Of a DNA stretch of 32,832 nucleotides, positions 24,471-32,374 are shown piece after piece. Each line of letters begins with the position of its first letter. Position 1 is the stretch's first letter. The stretch covers positions 1 to 32,832 of the forward strand of contig CAKZTD010000259.1 in assembly GCA_937921595.1 (NCBI GenBank), given 5' to 3'. The position numbers were made by a program, and so were the translations under genes. This stretch comes from an uncultured Saprospiraceae bacterium (GTDB lineage: Bacteria > Bacteroidota > Bacteroidia > Chitinophagales > Saprospiraceae). The notes under the pieces are model-generated. The model was not told the DNA's origin, ran no database searches, and saw nothing but the letters and a program-made list of their open reading frames with translations.

Positions 24471-25162
24471 TTATAAATATTTTTCAAGGTAATGAACCGA
24501 TTGGAGTAAAAGGAGATGTCAATGTAATCATTGATGTGATCAGAGCTTTTACCACTGCTCATACTGCATTTAAAAAAGGAATCCAAAAAATATATTTGGT
24601 CAATGAAGTTGATCAAGCGATGAATCTTCGAAAAGAAAAAGAAAACCTCATTTTAGTTGGCGAAATCGATGCCTATCCTATTCCAGGATTTGATTTTACC
24701 AATTCACCAAATGCTTTGCAAACCACTGACCTGGAATTAGATGGAAAGGAGCTGGTTCAAAAAACAACCAATGGGGTCAAATCCGTTTTAAATAATTTGG
24801 ATGCTCAATATATTCTGGTTACTGGTTTTTCAAATGCTGATCCAATTATAAAATATATTCAATCTTTAGAAAACATTCAAACGGTCAATTTGATTGCTTC
24901 GCATCCAACAGGTGATGAAGATTTAGCTTGTGCCGAATACATCAAAGCCAAGCTCAATCAAGAAGAAATTTCAATTCCTGTAATGATGGAAAGAGTCAGA
25001 AATTGTGAAGCTGCTCAAAAATTTTACACCAAAGAAATGTTTGACGAAGAAGACATAAACATGGCCGCACAGATTGATCATGATGCAAAATTCGTTATGG
25101 AAGTACAATGCCAGAATGATTTGCCCTACATTGAGAAGGTTTACTTGGAAATGAGTGAATGA
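24467..25162 (+). CDS. comB: 2-phosphosulfolactate phosphatase, ComB
   Basis: It removes phosphate from the ComA product to give 3-sulfolactate. The 231 residues contain the family motifs IDVIRAFTTAHTAF (22-35), VGEIDAYPIPGFDFTNSP, KTTNGVKSV and TGFSNADP. It overlaps the ATP-grasp gene by 4 bp. The last three residues (MSE) and the TGA stop codon lie inside a degenerate MITE-like repeat (copy 4), so the original C-terminus may have been replaced. No ComC or sulfolactate dehydrogenase follows, so sulfolactate itself looks like the end product used here. Confidence 0.93.
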   Translation: MIINIFQGNEPIGVKGDVNVIIDVIRAFTTAHTAFKKGIQKIYLVNEVDQAMNLRKEKENLILVGEIDAYPIPGFDFTNSPNALQTTDLELDGKELVQKTTNGVKSVLNNLDAQYILVTGFSNADPIIKYIQSLENIQTVNLIASHPTGDEDLACAEYIKAKLNQEEISIPVMMERVRNCEAAQKFYTKEMFDEEDINMAAQIDHDAKFVMEVQCQNDLPYIEKVYLEMSE

Positions 25163-25250
25163 GTGAATTCATTAATGAGTGAATATCCCTCCCAGCTGTA
25201 AAGGGAACAAACTTAGAAATTATTAGCTGATCCTATGGGCATAGCATTAA
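25150..25250 (+). repeat. Degenerate MITE-like element, copy 4
   Basis: Two ATGAGTGAAT arms and the CCCTCC core of the family are present (25150-25195), followed by a core partly similar to copy 5 (AAACTTAGA and ATTATT words). The right inverted arm is not found. The repeat supplies the comB stop codon. Confidence 0.5.
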
Positions 25251-25405
25251 ATATTAAATTAATTCGGCAGCCAAAGGTTAGGGGAACGGCCTTTTACTTT
25301 TTAATGAAAATTAATTTAAAATCCGTTAAAAGTTATAAACTGTTTGAGCCAAAAATAGTGAATAAGGAAAGAAAGAGATGAAGTATACATTCTTGAGTTT
25401 TTTGG

Positions 25406-25457
25406 TTCTTTTTGTGTCAAGTCCTAGATCCCGATTTTATGTCGGGGACAAAAAGAA
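25406..25457. repeat. Long hairpin upstream of pseI
   Basis: An outer perfect stem TTCTTTTTGT (25406-25415) / ACAAAAAGAA (25448-25457) encloses an inner stem CCCGA / TCGGG (25430-25434, 25442-25446). It lies 46 bp upstream of the pseI start codon in an otherwise gene-free 341-bp stretch (25163-25503). There is no T-run on either strand right after the stem. It may affect mRNA stability or expression between comB and pseI, or be another small palindromic element. Confidence 0.45.
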
Positions 25458-25503
25458 AAGAGAAAAATAAAGTGGTTTTAAAATTTAATAAATTAAATTT
25501 TAT

Positions 25504-26562
25504 ATGAACGATACTCAAATGAAGTCCATTGATTTTGAACAACTGAAAAAAGGCAATCATACCTTTATCATTGCGGAACTTTCCGCTAATCACAATGGAC
25601 GATTGGATGTGGCACTAGCAACCATCAAGGCTGCTAAACGCGCAGGTGCAGATGCGATTAAGCTTCAGACTTTCAAGCCTGAAACCATCACCCTAAACGT
25701 AGATAGTGAGTATTTTTATGCAAACCCAAATGGCCCTTGGGCTGGTACACGTTTATTCGATCTTTATAAAAAAGCATTTACTCCTTGGGAATGGCATGCT
25801 GAACTTTTTGCAGCAGCAAAAGAAGAAGGATTACTTTGCTTCTCGTCTCCTTTTGATAAAACAGCCGTGGATTTTTTAGAACAATTTGATCCTCCAGCTT
25901 ATAAAATTGCTTCTTTTGAAATCACCGATATTCCATTGATTCGCTATGCAGCTTCAAAGGGGAAACCGATGATTATTTCTACTGGAATTGCAACAGAGGA
26001 AGACATCGAATTGGCGATCGCAACTTGCCGAGAAGTTGGCAATCACGAAATCGCTATTTTAAAATGTACTTCTCAATATCCTGCTCCGCCAAAAGAAGCT
26101 AGGCTGGCAACGATTCCTCAAATTGCGAAACAGTTCAATGTACTCTCTGGATTATCTGATCATACCCTAGGAATTGAAGCTCCGGTTATTGCCGTAAGTC
26201 TTGGAGGTAAAATTATCGAAAAACATTTTATTCTGGACAAATCCATTGGTGGTCCTGACGCTGGTTTTTCTTTGGATGAAAAAGAATTTACGGCGATGGT
26301 TCAAGCAGTTCGAAATGCGGAATTGATGATCGGTGAACATAGTTTTGAGCTGAATGAAAAAACCAAGCAAAGTAGAAATAACAGACGATCTCTTTTCGTT
26401 AGTGCAGATATCAAACAAGGGGAATTAATTACGGAAACGAATATTCAATCCGTACGTCCTGGCCAAGGCTTACACCCGAAACATTATGAGGAAGTACTTG
26501 GTAAAAAAGCTAAAAAAGATCTTGCCGCTGGTACGCCTTTGAGTTTTGATGATTTAATATAA
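25504..26562 (+). CDS. pseI: Pseudaminic acid synthase, PseI
   Basis: It condenses phosphoenolpyruvate with the free 6-deoxy-diamino-L-altrose to form the nine-carbon pseudaminic acid. The 352-residue length fits. It has the NeuB domain (IIAELSANHNGRLDVALA near 22-39, KLQTFKPETITL, SSPFDKTAVDFL, ISTGIATEEDIELAI, LSDHT) and the PseI-type segment EKHFILDKSIGGPDAGFSLD, which distinguishes it from sialic acid synthase. A C-terminal SAF (antifreeze-like) domain covers about 290-350. It is separated from comB by 341 bp containing a repeat and a hairpin, but stays on the same strand. Confidence 0.94.
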   Translation: MNDTQMKSIDFEQLKKGNHTFIIAELSANHNGRLDVALATIKAAKRAGADAIKLQTFKPETITLNVDSEYFYANPNGPWAGTRLFDLYKKAFTPWEWHAELFAAAKEEGLLCFSSPFDKTAVDFLEQFDPPAYKIASFEITDIPLIRYAASKGKPMIISTGIATEEDIELAIATCREVGNHEIAILKCTSQYPAPPKEARLATIPQIAKQFNVLSGLSDHTLGIEAPVIAVSLGGKIIEKHFILDKSIGGPDAGFSLDEKEFTAMVQAVRNAELMIGEHSFELNEKTKQSRNNRRSLFVSADIKQGELITETNIQSVRPGQGLHPKHYEEVLGKKAKKDLAAGTPLSFDDLI

Positions 26563-26738
26563 AAATGAGCGAATGAGTAAATTTATAAATGAGTGAATGC
26601 CCTCTTAAATATAAAAGAAACAAGCTCTGTACTTAGATGTTCTCTAATTATTCACTCATTCTTTCATTCACTCATTTTGATAAGAATATTGAATAAAGCA
26701 CTAAAAATAAAATTGCTCTCAGAAAAATCTATATAAAA
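26558..26738 (+). repeat. MITE-like element, copy 5, truncated at the left
   Basis: The ATGAGCGAATGAGTAAAT arm (26565-26582) and the inverted ATTCACTCATT arms (26649-26677) are intact. The right part (GAATATTGAATAAAGCACT, CAGAAAAATCTATATAAA) matches the right flank of copy 2. The left terminal repeat is missing because the element abuts the pseI stop codon. It accounts for most of the gap before the methylase gene. Confidence 0.65.
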
Positions 26739-26811
26739 TAAATGGAGTCCAGAAACCATTCAAAACGGGGCGAAACCGAAAAGCCAAATGAGTAGGACAA
26801 AATAATAACAC

Positions 26812-27435
26812 ATGAGTTTTACAACTGAACAAGAAACTTTTTGGGCTGGTGATTTCGGCAATGATTATGTTGATCGAAATAATATCCATGAAAGCATTGG
26901 CCGAAGAACGGCAGTTCTTTCTAAAATCATTAGTCGTACTAGAGATGCTAATTCCTTTTTAGAATTTGGAGCGAACATCGGACAAAATCTTGTAGCATTA
27001 AGAAACTTAAAACCTAATTGCGAATTAAGTGCAATTGAAATCAATGCAAAAGCAAGAGAGACTTTAAAAACAATTCCCAATACAAATATATTCGAAGGTT
27101 CTATCTTTGATTTTGAGTCAGCACAACTTGGACAACATGATTTCACGTTCACTTCTGGAGTTTTAATTCACATCAATCCAGATAAATTGGACGAAGTGTA
27201 TACCAAGATGTATGAATGTTCAAAAAAGTATATTTTAGTAAAAGAATATTACAATCCTAAGCCAGTAGAAGTTAGCTACCGTGGTCATACCGAAAGATTA
27301 TTCAAAAGAGATTTTGCGGGTGATTTAATGGACAAGTACCCTGACTTAGAATTAGTAGATTACAAGTTCCAATACCATAGAGATTATAATTTCCCAATGG
27401 ATGATTCTACTTGGTTTTTATTGAAAAAGTCGTAA
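26812..27435 (+). CDS. Pseudaminic acid biosynthesis-associated methylase
   Basis: This is a 207-residue methyltransferase matching the small family (TIGR03587 type) that occurs next to pse genes. The N-terminus TEQETFWAGDFGNDYVDRN is typical. The SAM-binding segment is FLEFGANIGQNL (49-60), with LSAIEINAKA after it and FTSGVLIHINPDKL near residue 110. It probably methylates pseudaminic acid or one of its substituents; the position is unknown. In this operon a hydroxyl on the proposed sulfolactyl group is one option, which is inference. Confidence 0.85.
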   Translation: MSFTTEQETFWAGDFGNDYVDRNNIHESIGRRTAVLSKIISRTRDANSFLEFGANIGQNLVALRNLKPNCELSAIEINAKARETLKTIPNTNIFEGSIFDFESAQLGQHDFTFTSGVLIHINPDKLDEVYTKMYECSKKYILVKEYYNPKPVEVSYRGHTERLFKRDFAGDLMDKYPDLELVDYKFQYHRDYNFPMDDSTWFLLKKS

Positions 27436-27445
27436 TAAAGCAAAA

Positions 27446-28342
27446 ATGGAAAAAGTAAAAAACAATTATACCGTACTCGCTAGCAAAGATGGAATCGATA
27501 TCGTAGACGATCATGAATTGGGATATATTCATGTCGATCCGATACCTTCTTCTGAAACATTGACTAAGCTTTATGAAGATGAATATTTCCAAATCGATAA
27601 GAAGGAATATTTTGAAAAGGCAAAGCGAGATGAAGAATGGAATAATCTAAATTTCCAGGATAAATTTACTTTTTTCGAAGAGCAAATAGGTCGAAAAGGT
27701 TCCGTTCTAGACATTGGTTCAGGCTCTGGACATTTTCTAGCTTTCGCTAAAAAATCTGGTTGGACTTCTAAAGGAATCGAACCTTCACCTATGGCTTGCA
27801 ATTTTTCAAATGAAGAACTAGGCCTTGATGTCGTGAATGGTTTTTATAACGAAGAAACGGCCAGCCAATTAGGGACCTTCGATGTGGTACATCTAAGAAA
27901 CGTTTTGGAACACTTGCCAAATCCATTGGAAATTTTGGAGCTCTGCAAAAGCAATCTCAAAGATGGTGGCATCATCTGCGTTAGTGTTCCTAACGATTTT
28001 TCTCCTTTTCAAAAGATCGCTACTCAGGAACTCGATGTGCCACAATGGTGGATCGTCCCTGACCATCATCTCAATTATTTCAATCCTCAATCCTTGGCGC
28101 ATGTCCTCGAGTCCACCGGATACAAAGTGACTCGAAAAGAATCCTCTTTTCCTTTGGATATGTTCTTGGTAATGGGCGATAATTATATTGGCAACGGAAC
28201 GATTGGAAAAGAGAGCCACCAAAAAAGAAAAGCTTTCGACCTGCGATTAAGCAAATTCGATAATAATCTAAGAAGAGATCTTTATCAATTTTTTGCAGAA
28301 AAAAATATCGGTCGAGAGTGTATTGTATATGCGGTTAAGTAA
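27446..28342 (+). CDS. Class I SAM-dependent methyltransferase of the pse operon
   Basis: This is a 298-residue protein with an N-terminal region of about 80 residues and then a UbiG-like methyltransferase domain. The SAM motif is VLDIGSGSGHFLAFAKK (87-103), followed by GIEPSPMAC, FDVVHLRNVLEHLPNPLEIL and LKDGGIICVSVPN. The C-terminal part (DVPQWWIVPDHHLNYFNPQSL) is common in methyltransferases of glycan clusters. It starts 10 bp after the first methylase, so they are co-transcribed. The substrate is probably a sugar or sugar substituent; an exact function is not visible. Confidence 0.82.
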   Translation: MEKVKNNYTVLASKDGIDIVDDHELGYIHVDPIPSSETLTKLYEDEYFQIDKKEYFEKAKRDEEWNNLNFQDKFTFFEEQIGRKGSVLDIGSGSGHFLAFAKKSGWTSKGIEPSPMACNFSNEELGLDVVNGFYNEETASQLGTFDVVHLRNVLEHLPNPLEILELCKSNLKDGGIICVSVPNDFSPFQKIATQELDVPQWWIVPDHHLNYFNPQSLAHVLESTGYKVTRKESSFPLDMFLVMGDNYIGNGTIGKESHQKRKAFDLRLSKFDNNLRRDLYQFFAEKNIGRECIVYAVK

Positions 28343-28371
28343 TTTCCAACTTTGCTCGAATTGACAAATTA

Positions 28372-29853
28372 ATGAAAGTTTTATTTTATTCCAATCAAGG
28401 TCTTGCGCCATTACATCTAGGTATTGAATTAGAAAATCTAGAAAGATTAAAAGCTGAAGGGCATGAGGTTTTTATTGTAAAATGCAATAACAAACTTGGT
28501 GGCTGTTATTTTAATCCTTGTCATAATCTTTTAGGTTGTGCGATTTGCGAAGCAAGAAGTGATGTCTTTCATAAAAAAATAAATGTCCAAAAAGAGCAAG
28601 TCTATTCCTTAAAAAATTATCCAGAAGCAGAAAAGGTAAATCTTCCTCATTTTAAAAATCTAGAAGAATTATTAGACTATAAATATGATGGCGTTTCCTT
28701 AGGTCGAGGCGTTGCTTCCTCGATTATTTCTCTTAGAAGAGATGCAGATATCAATAGCAATAATGAAAATGCTTTCATTGATTTTCAATTGCGAATGGCT
28801 ATCAATGTTCATCTCAATTTCACTCATTTCATTAAAGAATTCAAACCGGATGTTCTTTATTTTTTCAATGGTCGATTCGCCGAATGCTTTCCTTTAATTG
28901 GACTTGCAGAAAAGCACAATCTTCCGTACACCGCTATGGAAGTTTCCAGTTCGAAAAAACGGTTCGAGCTTTTTGAAAACAGTCTTCCTCATAGTATAAA
29001 AAAACGAGAGCAAAATCTTGAAAAAAGATGGAGTGAATCAGATCCAAACACGCGTGATGAAATTGCACAAAAATGGTTTGAAGAAAAAAGAGGAGGAACC
29101 ATTAAAACAGGCATTGTTTACACCGATGCTCAAAAAGCCAATCAGCTTCCAGAAGGTTTTGATCCATCCATTTTAAACGTAGCTATTTTCAACTCTTCCG
29201 AAGATGAAATGAAGGTCATCGAAGAATGGAAATTAGATCTTTATCAAACTCAAAACGAGGTCATTGAAAAAGTGGCAAAGCATTTTAAAGGCCACCCTAA
29301 TATTCATTTCTATTTAAGGGTTCATCCTAATCTTGGAAAAGTGAATAATGCTCAAAGTCGTGGAATTGAAAATCTAAAATTTGATAACCTTACGGTAATT
29401 CCACCCGCTTCATCAGTTGATACTTATGCTTTAATGTTAGCTTGTGATAAATCATTATCCTTCGGTTCTAACACCGGCATCGAAGCAACTTATTGGCAAA
29501 AGCCTTCTATCCTCTTTGGAAAATCTTTCTATCAAATACTTGATTGTGTTTACCATCCAGAAAGCTATGAAGCTTTATACCAACTGATTCAAGATCCCGA
29601 CTTAAAACCTAAATCAAAATCTTCTACTTATAAACATGCTTATTACGTAAGCACCTATGGTCGTCCGTTTAAGCATTTCGACTATGATGGAAAATTCAAC
29701 AGTCATTATCGAAAAGAAAAAATGGAACGTATTTACCCAAGGACGGTTTTGTACTTTTTTAAATATTTGTACAACTTCCCAAAATGGATAAAATATAACT
29801 ACATTGTGCGTCGAAAGAGCATCTTCAAATCCAATATTTGGAAACTCCGATAA
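28372..29853 (+). CDS. GT-B-like glycosyltransferase, capsule-transferase type
   Basis: This is a 493-residue protein with an N-terminal GT-B-like start (KVLFYSNQGLAPLHLGIELE). Its C-terminal signature is SFGSNTGIEATYWQKPSILFG (363-383), like the SS-G-EA-K-P-I-G motif of capsule polysaccharide and Kdo transferases (KpsS/KpsC type). A donor such as CMP-Pse is plausible, given the operon. Four cysteines, C45-x4-C50-x5-C56-x2-C59, lie in the N-terminal domain and could bind a metal or an Fe-S cluster; this is unusual for a glycosyltransferase. The last about 60 residues are basic and aromatic, which suits membrane association. Confidence 0.68.
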   Translation: MKVLFYSNQGLAPLHLGIELENLERLKAEGHEVFIVKCNNKLGGCYFNPCHNLLGCAICEARSDVFHKKINVQKEQVYSLKNYPEAEKVNLPHFKNLEELLDYKYDGVSLGRGVASSIISLRRDADINSNNENAFIDFQLRMAINVHLNFTHFIKEFKPDVLYFFNGRFAECFPLIGLAEKHNLPYTAMEVSSSKKRFELFENSLPHSIKKREQNLEKRWSESDPNTRDEIAQKWFEEKRGGTIKTGIVYTDAQKANQLPEGFDPSILNVAIFNSSEDEMKVIEEWKLDLYQTQNEVIEKVAKHFKGHPNIHFYLRVHPNLGKVNNAQSRGIENLKFDNLTVIPPASSVDTYALMLACDKSLSFGSNTGIEATYWQKPSILFGKSFYQILDCVYHPESYEALYQLIQDPDLKPKSKSSTYKHAYYVSTYGRPFKHFDYDGKFNSHYRKEKMERIYPRTVLYFFKYLYNFPKWIKYNYIVRRKSIFKSNIWKLR

Positions 29854-29860
29854 GTGAAAA

Positions 29861-31195
29861 TTGTTTAAAAAATCGATCTTGAAGCAATCATCCAAAAAGA
29901 AAGTTTTAATCATTACTTACTACTGGCCACCCAGTGGAGGAATAGGAGTTTTGAGATGTCTAAAGATTGCAAAATACCTGAGGGATTATGGTTGGGAGCC
30001 AATCATCTACACTGCTAAAGATGCACACTACCCTACTATCGATCACACCAATGAAAAAGATATCCCAGAAGATTGTACAATTTTGAAAAACAAAATCTGG
30101 GAGCCTTACCATATTTATAAATTCATTACTGGAAAAAAGAAAGACTCTAATGTCAATGATGTCCTGATGTCTATGGATCAAAAAGCAGGAATCGCCCACA
30201 AGCTTTCCGTTTGGATTCGCAGTAATTTTTTCATTCCAGATGCCAGAGCTTTGTGGATAAAACCTTCTGTAAAATTTCTATCTGCTTATCTAAAAGAAAA
30301 CCCAGTGGACGCAATGTTTACCTGTGGACCACCACATACCAATACGCGAATTGCGACTTTATTAAAAAATAAATTTGGGATTCCATATCTATCCGATTAT
30401 CAAGACCCTTGGACGCAGGTTGATTATTTCAAGCAACTTAATTTGACAAGCTGGGGATTAAAAAAACATCAACGTCTAGAGCAAGAAGCTTTTCAGGCAG
30501 CAGATGCGACGACCATCGTTAGTGAGTTTTGGAAAAAAGATTTAGCATCTATCGGTGGAAGAAACATCAATGTCTTATACTGGGGATATGATCCTGATGA
30601 TTATAAAAACATAACACCGATTATTGATCAAAAGTTGACTCTTTCTCACCTCGGAATTATGGGGCATGATCGAAATCCAAAAGTACTTTTCCAAGTCATC
30701 AAAGAACTGAACAATGAACTTCCTGGCTTTGAAAATGACTTCGAATTGAAACTGGTTGGACAAATTGATTTTTCGGTAAAAGAAGAATTTCAAAAGGCAG
30801 GTATCGAAAAAAATGTAAACTTTATCGGGCCTGTTTCAAGAGGCGAAGCCTTGCAAATGACCTGTAATAGTAATGCACTTTTATTACTGCTCAACCAACA
30901 GGATAATGCTCAAGGACGTGTTCCGGGGAAATTTTTCGAATACTTAGCTGCTCAAAGACCGATCATGGTGCTCGGTCCTACGGATGGAGATGTCGCGATG
31001 ATTACGGAGAAAACAAAACGTGGAAATTCTTTTAATTACAATGATCATACTGGCATTAAGAAAATGCTGAGCGACTTGTATGCACAATTTAAATCCGGTG
31101 ATTTAAAGCAATCTTTAGATGAAAATATTGAAGAATATTCTCACCCGATACTTACTGGAAAAGTTGCTGGTTTATTAGATAAGATATCGAAGTAA
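29861..31195 (+). CDS. Family 4-like glycosyltransferase
   Basis: This is a 444-residue GT-B glycosyltransferase. The N-terminal motif is YYWPPSGGIGVLRCLKIAKYL, and the C-terminal donor site has GKFFEYLAAQRPIMVLG with the glutamate spaced as in GT4 enzymes. The segment MFTCGPPHTNTRIA, YLSDYQDPWTQ is common in glycan-cluster glycosyltransferases. The start is TTG at 29861 (another in-frame TTG at 29879); no ATG is near. It begins 7 bp after the previous gene and is the last gene of the pse operon. Confidence 0.87.
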   Translation: MFKKSILKQSSKKKVLIITYYWPPSGGIGVLRCLKIAKYLRDYGWEPIIYTAKDAHYPTIDHTNEKDIPEDCTILKNKIWEPYHIYKFITGKKKDSNVNDVLMSMDQKAGIAHKLSVWIRSNFFIPDARALWIKPSVKFLSAYLKENPVDAMFTCGPPHTNTRIATLLKNKFGIPYLSDYQDPWTQVDYFKQLNLTSWGLKKHQRLEQEAFQAADATTIVSEFWKKDLASIGGRNINVLYWGYDPDDYKNITPIIDQKLTLSHLGIMGHDRNPKVLFQVIKELNNELPGFENDFELKLVGQIDFSVKEEFQKAGIEKNVNFIGPVSRGEALQMTCNSNALLLLLNQQDNAQGRVPGKFFEYLAAQRPIMVLGPTDGDVAMITEKTKRGNSFNYNDHTGIKKMLSDLYAQFKSGDLKQSLDENIEEYSHPILTGKVAGLLDKISK

Positions 31196-31253
31196 TTAAT
31201 TTGTAAACATAAAATAAGTTATCTAGTTTTACATTTTTCAAGAAAGCAATATA

Positions 31254-31324
31254 TGTGCTCTAATGTGTTTTATGTGTTTTCTAAAATGCGTTTATTCGAA
31301 CCACATAAGTCACATTAGGGCACA
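31254..31324. repeat. Imperfect 71-bp palindrome between convergent genes
   Basis: Two 23-bp arms (31254-31276 and 31302-31324, starting TGTGCTCTAATGTG and ending CACATTAGGGCACA) pair at 20 of 23 positions around a 25-bp loop. It lies between the genes ending at 31195 and 31359. No T-run follows, so it is not a plain terminator, and its sequence differs from the MITE-like family. Confidence 0.55.
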
Positions 31325-31358
31325 CAGAAAATTTATTCATTGTCCGAATTTAAATTAA

Positions 31359-32360
31359 TTAAGCTAAGTCTTTTCCCAAAATCATTTGATTAAACACTCC
31401 ACTCATAAAACCTAAACCATAACCAATCAATTGAATAAAACTAGTTAGCACAGCAGTGACCGCTACAGCAATATTTTTATTTCTAAATAAAGCATCAAAA
31501 AAGAAAAGTAGAACCAATAACAGGATTGGAATTGCAAAATATTTTGAAATAAAAAAAGAAAACAAGATCAGTCCAACTAGACCAACCGTAAAAACAGAAG
31601 GGAGTAAATGCACTAATTTTAAAGCTCCATTATTTCGCTTATGCAAGGTGATTCTCGCATAGCCAAAATTAAAAACTTGTTTAAAAAATTTGCTTAAACT
31701 AGTTCGTCTTTTATGGTAAACATAAGCATCCTTGAGCAAGGCTACTTTAAATCCTTTGTTATAAATATTGATACTCAATTCGATGTCTTCTCCTGCAGCT
31801 TTTGAATCCGCAAAGCGAGCACTTGGAAATCCGCCAGTAGCTTCAAATACTTCTCTGGAGAACCCCATATTGAAACTTCTCGGATAAAACTTATCGACCT
31901 TCTCCCCTCCTCCCCGAATTCCTCCAGTTGTAAAAAAAGAAGTCATAGAATAATTAATCGCTTTCTGCAAAGTGGTAAAACTTTCATGCGCTTTATCTGG
32001 TCCACCAAAACAATCGACGAAATTTTCTTTCAAGGATTTTTGAACTACCTCAAAATATTGAGGAGGAATCACACAGTCAGAATCTAGGAAAATGCAATAA
32101 TTTCCTTTGGCTCTTTCATAGCCATAATTTCGACTAATTCCAGGGCCAGTATTTTCTTTATAAAAATATTGAATATCAAAAACCGACTGGTATTTCTCTA
32201 CTTGTTTATCACATCGAACCGAAGATCCATCCTCCACAATCACGACCTCAAAATCAAGCACAGACTGCTTAGAAAGACTATCAAATAACTCCTCTATTTC
32301 ATCAGGCCTGTTATACACAGGAATAATCAGTGAGATCTTAAGTACTTCGTTTTCGGTCAT
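31359..32360 (-). CDS. Family 2 glycosyltransferase with C-terminal membrane segments
   Basis: This is a 333-residue inverting GT-A glycosyltransferase. The N-terminus is ISLIIPVYNRPDEIEELFDS, followed by VVIVEDGSS, GPGISRNYGYERAKG and the metal-binding DSDC in IFLDSDCVIPP. The GEDIELSINIYNKGF segment carries the acidic catalytic region. The C-terminal third has hydrophobic helices from about 250 to 325, so it is anchored in the inner membrane. I chose the ATG at 32360 over the TTG at 32366. It is convergent with the pse operon and lies 8 bp after the YfhO-like gene. Confidence 0.9.
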   Translation of the reverse strand: MTENEVLKISLIIPVYNRPDEIEELFDSLSKQSVLDFEVVIVEDGSSVRCDKQVEKYQSVFDIQYFYKENTGPGISRNYGYERAKGNYCIFLDSDCVIPPQYFEVVQKSLKENFVDCFGGPDKAHESFTTLQKAINYSMTSFFTTGGIRGGGEKVDKFYPRSFNMGFSREVFEATGGFPSARFADSKAAGEDIELSINIYNKGFKVALLKDAYVYHKRRTSLSKFFKQVFNFGYARITLHKRNNGALKLVHLLPSVFTVGLVGLILFSFFISKYFAIPILLLVLLFFFDALFRNKNIAVAVTAVLTSFIQLIGYGLGFMSGVFNQMILGKDLA

Positions 32361-32374
32361 TATCAAACTCTACT

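Noticed and set aside
25504-26562. pseI as a sialic or legionaminic acid synthase
   Set aside because: The pathway genes before it (inverting PseB, PseC, PseF, PseG) are specific for pseudaminic acid, and the SIGGPDAGFSLD segment fits PseI.
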